Source: Deltaproteobacteria bacterium (GTDB lineage Bacteria; Myxococcota_A; UBA9042; PHBI01). From it: a stretch of DNA of 33,419 nucleotides. This document shows positions 25,047 through 31,459 of the stretch, piece by piece. The notes under the pieces were generated by a model. That model was not told the origin of the DNA. It saw only the letters and a list, made by a program, of their open reading frames with translations, and made no database searches. Location: the NCBI GenBank assembly GCA_011526585.1, contig WYBB01000236.1:1-33419 (forward strand). Direction: 5' to 3'. The position numbers were made by a program, and so were the translations under genes. Position 1 is the stretch's first letter. Every line of letters begins with the position of its first letter.

Positions 25047-27794
25047 ATGCCTCCATGCTCTCTCACGTCGCCTGTCGGCACCGGCGCGCTCATCGCCGTC
25101 GCCTCGTCCCTGCTCGCCGGCTGCTCCGAGCGCGAGGCGGCGGCTCCGATCGATCCGATCGACGTCGAGCTGGCCGACTTCGCGTTCGAGCAGCTCATCG
25201 CCAACCCGTTCGGCGCCGGGCGGGTCGTCGGCGGACGGCTGGTGATCGACTTCTCCGACGAGCTCGAGCTCGCCGCCATCGATGCGCAGCTCGAGGCCGA
25301 GGGTCTGCGGCGCATCGGCCTCATCGGTGGCTACAACGTCGTGACCGCCGAGATCGTCGACGGGCGGGACGAGCTCGTCGCCCAGGCGGCGATCGAGCAG
25401 CGCCCGGGGGTCGACCTCGCCACGCTGACCTTCGAGGCGCTCCCGCACGCGGTGGCCACCAACCTGCCGCCGATTCGCCAGTCCGCTCCGGGCCACGCGA
25501 GCGAGGTCCTCTCCGACCTCGAGCTGTTCATCAACTGGCCGCACTACATGATGGACACGCATCCGGCGCACGCGCTCGCCGACGCGGTCCTCGGCACCGG
25601 CGAGCCGGGGGACGTCATCGTGGCGATCCTCGACACCGGCTCGTTCCACGACCAGCGCGCAACCGTGGGCTCGACGGCGAGCGAGCGCTCCCTCTTGAGC
25701 GACGCCTCGGGCGATACCGACCTCGGCCCGCGCCTCGTGCAACCGACGGGGATCCGCGTCGACGGCGCGACCGGGGTCGGCACCCTCACCGTGGGCAGGC
25801 GCGACGTCGCCGACAACGCGCTCATCCACGCCGGCAGCTCGCTGCACGGGCTCGAGGTCGCCTCGGCGGCCGTCGCCTCGGGTCAGCACGTGCGCGGCAC
25901 CGGGCGGCACGCGAAGTTCCGCCCGTTCCTCTTGTCGCGGAGCTTCGTGCAGGGCGTGTGCACCAACGATCGCAGCATCACGTGCAGCGAGGGTGACGCC
26001 GGCGCCTGCCCCGAGGGAGCGGGGGTCTGCGACACCGGTATCGGCACCGTCGACTACCTCCTCGGGGCGCTGGCGACGCTCGCGCGCAACCTGTCGCCCG
26101 CGGAGGCCGAGCAGGTGCGCGTGGTCAACATCTCGCTGGGCTTCGAGGTCGAGGACCCCGGGCAGCGCGACCGGCTCCGGCGCCTCTTCGCGGCTCCGCT
26201 GGCCGACCTCCTGCGCGGCGAGCGGCTCCTGGTCGTGTCCGCCGGCAACGAAGGCGCGAGCACCGAGGACCGCATGTTCCCCCTCCTGGGCGCTGAGCGC
26301 GGCACGGCGCGCACGGCCTCCAACGACCCGGTCGCGCAGAAGCTCATCGTCGTCTCCGGCACGGCGCTCCCGCTCGGCAACACGCTCGCGCTCCTGTTCG
26401 ATCCCGTGGATACGACCTCGCTCGACTTCGCCGGGCAGAGCGAGCGCGCCTACAGCGACACCAACCACGGCCCGCGCGTTCACGTTGCCGCGCCGGCCGA
26501 GCACGTGCCGGTGCTCGACCGCGACCTCGAGCGTCGCAGGGTGGTGGCGGGCACGTCCTTCTCATCCCCATACGTGGCCGGGCTCGCCGCCGAGATGTTC
26601 GCGCTCGACCCCGGCGCGAGCGCCGTCGAGATCGCGACCCTCATCGAGCGCACGAGCGACGACCTCGGCCCGTCCGGACCCGACGACCGCTTCGGCCACG
26701 GTCGCGTCAACGTATGGAAGGCCCTGCTCGCGGTGCTGAATCGCAGGCGCGCCGCGGACGACCCCGCGTGGATCGGCGTGCGCATCCGCTACGCGCTCGA
26801 AGTCACGCCCGACGCCCTGCTCTTCGTCGGCGACCGGCCGGCCCGCGACCCCCACTGGCGCCGCGTGCCGGCCTCCCGCTCCGATGACAACAGCGGCGAG
26901 CTCCCCTCGCCGGACGTGCTGCCGGCGGCGCTCACCAGCGAGCTCTCGCTCGGCGAGGCGTCGTTCGACGGGCCCGGCGGGATCGCGCTGCTCGAGGTGC
27001 GCGCGTCGGCGAGCGCGCCGATCTACCAGTTGCCGGTCCGCCGCCGCGACCTGCTCGACCAGCGCGTCCTCGGGTCGCGGATCGACGACTTCGTGGTCGA
27101 TGTCGACGTGGCGGTGCGCGCGAGCTCGGTCTACGGCCGCGTCACGGACGAGGCCGGGCGCGCGGTCGCCGACGCCGTGGTCGCCTACACGACCCACCTC
27201 GGGATCGAGGGCGAGGTGCGGAGCGACGCGGACGGCTACTACACGCTCTACGACGCCATAGCCGACACCCGCTTCGAGATCCGCGCGAACAAGAGCGGCG
27301 CGACCGGGGACGCCTACGACCTCACCGTCCCCGCGCTGCTCGCCGCGCGTCAGGACTTCGTCCTGGGAGAGGGCGGCTCGGGCGGGGACTTCCCGCGCCT
27401 CTACCGGGGCGTCGCCACGACCACCCAGGGCCTGGTGATCACCTGGGACGGCGGCGGCGCGATCGAGTGCCAGGGCAGCGGGGAGTGGACCGCGACGCTG
27501 GACGAGCGCGGCGAGGTCCTGCTCCTCGGGGCGACCGACCGCACCCCGAGCTGGGACAGCAGCGGCGCGATCTGCACCGGCACGGGCGACGCGATGGTCA
27601 TCCGCGGTCCCTATCAGGCGAGCGGCTCGTTCAGCTTCGAGTTCCCGTACGAGGGAACCACGGCGACGATCAGCGGCTCCTTCGACGAAGATCGGTTCCG
27701 CGGCTCCTACGCCGTGACCTCGGAGGGCACGGTGGCAGGCTGGGGCGCGGTCACCCAGAGCGAGAGCGTCTTGCTCGAGCTCGCGCGACAGTGA
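25047..27794 (+). CDS. Subtilisin-family (S8) serine protease lipoprotein
   Basis: A 915-residue protease. The signal peptide ends in lipobox LLAGC (Cys27), so it is probably anchored in a membrane. A pro-region (about 30-180) precedes the catalytic domain, which has Asp196 (AILDTG), His267 (LHGLEVAS), oxyanion Asn401 (SAGNEG) and Ser504 (AGTSFSSPYVAG); all four are canonical. A Cys-containing insert (VCTNDRSITC to CDTG, about 307-332) lies inside the catalytic domain. A CarboxypepD_reg-like beta module is at about 695-765 (VYGRVTDEAGRAVADAVV), and an unknown beta-rich domain closes the protein. ATG 25047 is chosen because it begins the signal peptide; the frame stays open far upstream only because it runs opposite the neighbouring gene. 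It is divergent from the giant S8-PHP lipoprotein. Substrate unknown. Confidence 0.9.
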   Translation: MPPCSLTSPVGTGALIAVASSLLAGCSEREAAAPIDPIDVELADFAFEQLIANPFGAGRVVGGRLVIDFSDELELAAIDAQLEAEGLRRIGLIGGYNVVTAEIVDGRDELVAQAAIEQRPGVDLATLTFEALPHAVATNLPPIRQSAPGHASEVLSDLELFINWPHYMMDTHPAHALADAVLGTGEPGDVIVAILDTGSFHDQRATVGSTASERSLLSDASGDTDLGPRLVQPTGIRVDGATGVGTLTVGRRDVADNALIHAGSSLHGLEVASAAVASGQHVRGTGRHAKFRPFLLSRSFVQGVCTNDRSITCSEGDAGACPEGAGVCDTGIGTVDYLLGALATLARNLSPAEAEQVRVVNISLGFEVEDPGQRDRLRRLFAAPLADLLRGERLLVVSAGNEGASTEDRMFPLLGAERGTARTASNDPVAQKLIVVSGTALPLGNTLALLFDPVDTTSLDFAGQSERAYSDTNHGPRVHVAAPAEHVPVLDRDLERRRVVAGTSFSSPYVAGLAAEMFALDPGASAVEIATLIERTSDDLGPSGPDDRFGHGRVNVWKALLAVLNRRRAADDPAWIGVRIRYALEVTPDALLFVGDRPARDPHWRRVPASRSDDNSGELPSPDVLPAALTSELSLGEASFDGPGGIALLEVRASASAPIYQLPVRRRDLLDQRVLGSRIDDFVVDVDVAVRASSVYGRVTDEAGRAVADAVVAYTTHLGIEGEVRSDADGYYTLYDAIADTRFEIRANKSGATGDAYDLTVPALLAARQDFVLGEGGSGGDFPRLYRGVATTTQGLVITWDGGGAIECQGSGEWTATLDERGEVLLLGATDRTPSWDSSGAICTGTGDAMVIRGPYQASGSFSFEFPYEGTTATISGSFDEDRFRGSYAVTSEGTVAGWGAVTQSESVLLELARQ

Positions 27795-27831
27795 TCCGCA
27801 GTCCGGCCGAGGCCCGACCGTCCTCGCGACC

Positions 27832-28617
27832 TCACAGGAACATGCCGCCCGAGACCTCGATGCGCTGGCCGGTCACCCAGCGGGCCTCGGGGCTCGTGAG
27901 GAAGGCGGCGACCGGCCCGATGTCGTCGGGCACGCCGGCGCGGCCGAGCGCGGTCACCGACGCGACGAAGCGGTTGACGTCGGGGTTGTCGCGCACGGCG
28001 CCGCCACCGAAGTCGGTCTCGATGGCGCCCGGCGCGAGCGTGTTGACGGTGATCCCGCGCGGACCGAGCTCGCGGGCGAGGTAGCGCGTGAACGTCTCGA
28101 TGCCGCCCTTCATCATGGCGTACGCGCCGTAGCCGGGCAGGCTGAAGCGCGCGAGCCCGGTCGACACGTTGAGCACGCGGCCGCCGTCGGCGAGCAGGTC
28201 GAGCAGCGCCTGGGTCAGGAAGAACGGGCCCTCGAGGTGCACGCGCTGGAGCTCGGCGAACTGCGCGCGCGTCGTCGCGGCGACCGGCGCGTAGCCGCCG
28301 ATCCCCGCGTTGTTGACGAGGATGTCCAGCCTGTCGCCGCCGAAGTCGCGCGCGACGGCGGCGCGCAGGGCCTCGACGAAGGCGGGGAAGGTGTCGGCGT
28401 CGGAGACGTCGAGCGCGAGCGCGAGCGCGCGCCCGTCCCGCTCGCGGATCGCCGCGACGACCGCGGCCGCGTCGGCGGCGCGCGCGCGGTACGTGATCAC
28501 CACGTCGACGCCGCGCCGGGCGAGCGCGAGCGCGACGTTCTTGCCGAGGCCGCGGCCGCCGCCGGTGACGAGGGCGACGGGGCGGCGCGAAGAGGTGGAG
28601 GTCGGGGTCGGGGTCAT
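27832..28617 (-). CDS. Short-chain dehydrogenase/reductase (SDR)
   Basis: A 261-residue classical SDR. It carries the Rossmann dinucleotide motif TGGGRGLG (18-25), NNAG (102-105), catalytic Ser152, and Tyr166/Lys170 as YAMMK; the C-terminus (WVTGQRIEVSGG) is typical. Arg45 and Arg43 after the second strand (ITYRAR) favour NADP(H) over NAD(H), which is inference. SDRs of this type reduce a ketone or oxidise an alcohol; the FabG-like overall sequence does not fix the substrate. The ATG at 28617 has AAGGAG about 8 nt upstream. The gene is divergent from a LysR-type regulator across 112 nt, the usual layout for an SDR controlled by that regulator. The 37-nt gap to the convergent protease stop shows nothing. 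Confidence 0.92.
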   Translation of the reverse strand: MTPTPTSTSSRRPVALVTGGGRGLGKNVALALARRGVDVVITYRARAADAAAVVAAIRERDGRALALALDVSDADTFPAFVEALRAAVARDFGGDRLDILVNNAGIGGYAPVAATTRAQFAELQRVHLEGPFFLTQALLDLLADGGRVLNVSTGLARFSLPGYGAYAMMKGGIETFTRYLARELGPRGITVNTLAPGAIETDFGGGAVRDNPDVNRFVASVTALGRAGVPDDIGPVAAFLTSPEARWVTGQRIEVSGGMFL

Positions 28618-28710
28618 GGTCGGGCTCCTTGGGTCGTGGTCCGCGACGCGGAACGATCCCAGCTATAGCGACCTCGGCGCGGCCCATCAGCCGCTGGTGT
28701 CGCGACTGAC

Positions 28711-28729
28711 TGTGCAGTATCATTGGACA
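28711..28729. promoter_or_regulatory. Candidate LysR-type operator overlapping the regulator start
   Basis: An imperfect inverted repeat, TGTGCA (28711-28716) and TGGACA (28724-28729), five of six bases symmetric, has the T-N11-A-like form of LysR boxes. It covers TATCAT (28718-28723), a possible -10 box whose transcript would begin at ATG 28730 with no leader. Binding here would repress the regulator itself and could activate the divergent SDR. Confidence 0.35.
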
Positions 28730-29650
28730 ATGGATCTGGAGTCGCTGCGCGTCGTGGTGCGCCTTGCCGAGCTCGGGAGCTTCACGCTCACCGCGACCCA
28801 GCTCGCGCTGTCGAAGTCACGCGTGTCGCAGCGCGTGAAGGAGCTCGAGGCGGAGCTCGGGGTGCGCCTGTTCCATCGCACCACGCGCGTGGTGCGGCCG
28901 ACGCCCGACGGCGAGCAGCTCGTCGTGCGCGCGCGGCGCCTGGTGGCCGAGGCCGATGAGGTGGCGGCGCTGTTCCAGGGGCCGCGCAACCTGCGCGGGC
29001 GCGTGCGCATCGACCTGCCGACGGCGTTCGCGCACACGCACGCGCTGCCGCGTCTGCCGGAGCTCCTGGCGCTCCACCCGCAGCTCGAGATCGAGCTGAG
29101 CGCGACCGACCGCCGCGTCGACGTGCTGCGCGAGGGTTTCGATTGCGTCTTGCGCGTCGGGTCGCTGCGCGAGCCGTCGCTCACCGCGCAGCGCCTCGGG
29201 CTCCTCGCGATGGTGAACCTCGTGAGCCCGGCGTACGTCCAGCGGCACGGTGTGCCGGCGTCGCTCGACGATCTCGCGCGCCACTACATTGTCCACTATT
29301 CACAAACGCTGGAGGCGTCGCCGCCGACGTTCGACTGGACCGACGCGAGCGGGCGGGATCACGAGGAGCCATTGCGCAGCCTCGTGACCGTCAACAGCAT
29401 CGACGCGTACCGCGCGGCGTGCCTCGCCGGGCTCGGGATCATCCAGACACCCCGCTACGGCGCCGTCAGGGACCTCGCCGACGGGACGTTCATCGAGGTC
29501 CTGCCCGACTACCCCGCGACGCCGATGCCGGTCGCGCTCGTGCACGCGCACGGCCGCCAGGTGCCGCGGCGCGTTCGGGTCGTGATGCAGTGGCTGGCGA
29601 GCATGATGGAGCCGCACGTGATGCGAGCGGGTGCGCCTCGGGCGGAGTGA
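28730..29650 (+). CDS. LysR-family transcriptional regulator
   Basis: A 306-residue DNA-binding regulator. The N-terminal winged helix-turn-helix (residues 1-60: MDLESLRVVVRLAELGSFT, then LSKSRVSQRVKELEAELG) has the family wording, including LFHRTTRVVRPTPDG. A linker helix and an effector-binding domain (about 90-295, starting GRVRIDLPTAFAHTHALPRL) follow. It resembles the branch of LysR proteins commonly found next to SDR or quinone-related oxidoreductases. The ATG 28730 is the only start fitting the HTH; no Shine-Dalgarno precedes it, and the frame remains open upstream without similarity. It is divergently placed with the SDR gene, so autoregulation and control of that gene are likely. The inducer is unknown. 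Confidence 0.92.
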   Translation: MDLESLRVVVRLAELGSFTLTATQLALSKSRVSQRVKELEAELGVRLFHRTTRVVRPTPDGEQLVVRARRLVAEADEVAALFQGPRNLRGRVRIDLPTAFAHTHALPRLPELLALHPQLEIELSATDRRVDVLREGFDCVLRVGSLREPSLTAQRLGLLAMVNLVSPAYVQRHGVPASLDDLARHYIVHYSQTLEASPPTFDWTDASGRDHEEPLRSLVTVNSIDAYRAACLAGLGIIQTPRYGAVRDLADGTFIEVLPDYPATPMPVALVHAHGRQVPRRVRVVMQWLASMMEPHVMRAGAPRAE

Positions 29651-29956
29651 TCGACGGCCGGGTGCGAAGGCGTCCAGCCGGCCCGACCTCGGCGGACACC
29701 CGAACCTGAACGAGACGGCGATAGCGACGCGATGGCCAGCGACCGAACGGCGGTGGCGTGGGCGGCGGTGGGCGGGTGCGCATCGACGCGCCCGGCAGCG
29801 CGGGCACACCGGACGTGAGCGGCGGCCTCTCACCGGACCCGACGCGTCACGGGGGCCCAGGCACCAGCGTGCGCGACTGATGAAGCGCACGCCGGTGCGA
29901 GCATGCGCGGAGCATGACGCCACCGTCCGCGCCGGGCGGGGCCGATGACGACCGTG
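29651..29956. other. Gene-free stretch between convergent genes
   Basis: A stretch of 306 nt between the LysR stop and the GH25 stop. Only chance GC-rich frames are seen. GGCCGG (29656-29661) and CCGGCC (29678-29683) could form a 6-bp stem with a 16-nt loop, but no T-tract follows. I see no RNA gene or repeat. Confidence 0.5.
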
Positions 29957-31156
29957 TCAAGCCCGGTGCCGGCGCCTCACCGAGAGGAGCGCTACGACCA
30001 GGAGCGGCAGCGAGGCCTCCGGCGAGCCGCCGGCGCAGCCCTCGGAGGGCGTCAGGGTGCGGCCGCTGAGCGTGCGCGCGGGGACGCCGGGCGTGCCGGC
30101 GGTGGACGGCGTGGCGGTGTCGGGGGCGGAGACCTCGAGCGCGGTGTCGGCGCCCGCCTGGGTGTCGGCGACCGGCTCGACGACATCGGGCGCGGGCTCG
30201 ACCGGCTCGGGCGGCGGCTCGACGAGCTCGACCGGCTCGGGGCCGGGCTCGACCGGCTCGACGGGGGGCTCGGCGTGCTCCGGCCCGGGCTCGGGCTGGT
30301 CGGCGACGCACTCGCCGTCGCGGCAGGTCGCGCCGGGCAGGCACGCGTTTGCGACGAGGCGGCCGTCGACGCAGTGGACCTCGGCGGCGCCGTCGCAGGC
30401 GCGGTAGTCGGGGTCGAGGCGACAGGTCTCGTCGGGCACGAGCGCGGCGAGATCCTCGACGGTGCCGGCGAAGCGGTTCATGTCGACGTCGCCGTTGATG
30501 CCGTCGACGCGGCCGGTCGAGGAGTACTGCCAGAAGGTCCAGTCGCTCCAGGCCTGGGGCAGGCGCGGGCAGGAGGCCGAGGTGTAGTGCGCGATCCAGA
30601 ACGGGTAGTCGGAGAAGGCCGCCGTCTTGACGAAGTCGTCCCAGAAGTAGCTGCCGGAGTAGATGATCGGGCGCACGCCGAGCGTGGTCTCGATCTCGTC
30701 GATCCACAGGCCGACCTGCGCGGCGATCACCTCGGGCGATTGCTCGCCGGTCGCCTCGACGTCGATGACCGGCGGCAGCTCACCCATGCCGTGGATCGCG
30801 AGGTGGTCGAGCACGATCTGGGCCTGCTCGATAGCGTCGCGGTTGGGCCGGAAGAACTGGTAGACGCCGCGCGGGATCCCGTGCTGCGCGGCGCCGGCCC
30901 AGTTGGCGGGGAAGCGCTCGTCGATCGTGGTGATGCCGTCCGAGACGCGGATGAAGGCGTACTTCACGCCGGCGGCGGCGACGCGCGCCCAGTCGATCGT
31001 GCCCTGCCACTTGGAGACGTCGATGCCGAAGGTCGTCGGCGAGTGCTCGACGCAGATCGGCGCGGCGACGATCGCGACCTCGTCGCGGCCGGGATCGTCG
31101 GCGCAGGCGGCGCTGAAGACGAGGGACAAGGCGAGCGCGCGGCGAAGTGGGATCAT
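29957..31156 (-). CDS. GH25-family lysozyme-like surface protein with MYXO-CTERM-like tail
   Basis: A 399-residue exported protein. The N-terminal signal (MIPLRRALALSLVFSAAC) ends at a Cys18 whose lipobox (SAAC) is atypical, so either lipoprotein or ordinary signal-peptidase cleavage is possible. The GH25 muramidase domain (about 41-245) has FGIDVSKWQG (Asp46), the catalytic DxE pair Asp132 and Glu134 in VIDVEA, FFRPN, and WQYSSTGRVDGINGDVDMN. GH25 enzymes cleave the N-acetylmuramic to N-acetylglucosamine bond of peptidoglycan. After a small Cys-rich module (CRLDPDYRAC to CRDGEC) comes a Pro/Glu/Val linker. The C-terminus has a Cys, Gly-Gly, a hydrophobic helix and RRRHRA, like MYXO-CTERM sorting tails. 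ATG 31156 is chosen because it begins the signal; the upstream open frame lacks similarity. Confidence 0.88.
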   Translation of the reverse strand: MIPLRRALALSLVFSAACADDPGRDEVAIVAAPICVEHSPTTFGIDVSKWQGTIDWARVAAAGVKYAFIRVSDGITTIDERFPANWAGAAQHGIPRGVYQFFRPNRDAIEQAQIVLDHLAIHGMGELPPVIDVEATGEQSPEVIAAQVGLWIDEIETTLGVRPIIYSGSYFWDDFVKTAAFSDYPFWIAHYTSASCPRLPQAWSDWTFWQYSSTGRVDGINGDVDMNRFAGTVEDLAALVPDETCRLDPDYRACDGAAEVHCVDGRLVANACLPGATCRDGECVADQPEPGPEHAEPPVEPVEPGPEPVELVEPPPEPVEPAPDVVEPVADTQAGADTALEVSAPDTATPSTAGTPGVPARTLSGRTLTPSEGCAGGSPEASLPLLVVALLSVRRRHRA

Positions 31157-31217
31157 CGGTCGCGCACGATAGCGGAGCCGGCACGGTGAGACCAGACGCA
31201 TCGCGAACGACCCCGGA

Positions 31218-31415
31218 TCAATCGCCGACGCCGCACTCCTCGAGACACTTGTTCTCGTCGTACAGGCTGTCGGGGTGCTCGCGGTGACACTGGACCTGGC
31301 AGCTCTCGGGGAAGGTCTCGCCGATGCGGTCCTGCGCACGCTGCCCGCTGGCGCAGGCCGCGAGAGCGATCGCCCAGAGCGCCGGGCGGAGGAGGAGGTC
31401 GAGCGCGTCTCGCAT
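31218..31415 (-). CDS. Small 65-residue cysteine-containing lipoprotein
   Basis: A hypothetical lipoprotein. A short signal peptide (MRDALDLLLRPALWAIALAAC) ends in lipobox LAAC with Cys21. The mature part has four further cysteines (Cys39, Cys43, Cys57 and Cys61, as CQVQC and CLEEC), spaced as two CxxxC helices that could form a disulfide-linked hairpin. I recognise no named family. The ATG at 31415 has a strong AAGGAG 6-8 nt upstream, which argues for a real gene despite its size. It lies between the YD-repeat protein (44 nt away) and the GH25 gene (61 nt away) on the same strand, so all three may be one unit of surface proteins. Confidence 0.75.
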   Translation of the reverse strand: MRDALDLLLRPALWAIALAACASGQRAQDRIGETFPESCQVQCHREHPDSLYDENKCLEECGVGD

Positions 31416-31459
31416 GCGGAGCTCCTTGGTGTCGATACGGTCTCATGGCACAGCGCCGG

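Noticed and set aside
29656..29683. Intrinsic terminator after the LysR gene
   Set aside because: Only a 6-bp stem with a 16-nt loop and no T-tract.
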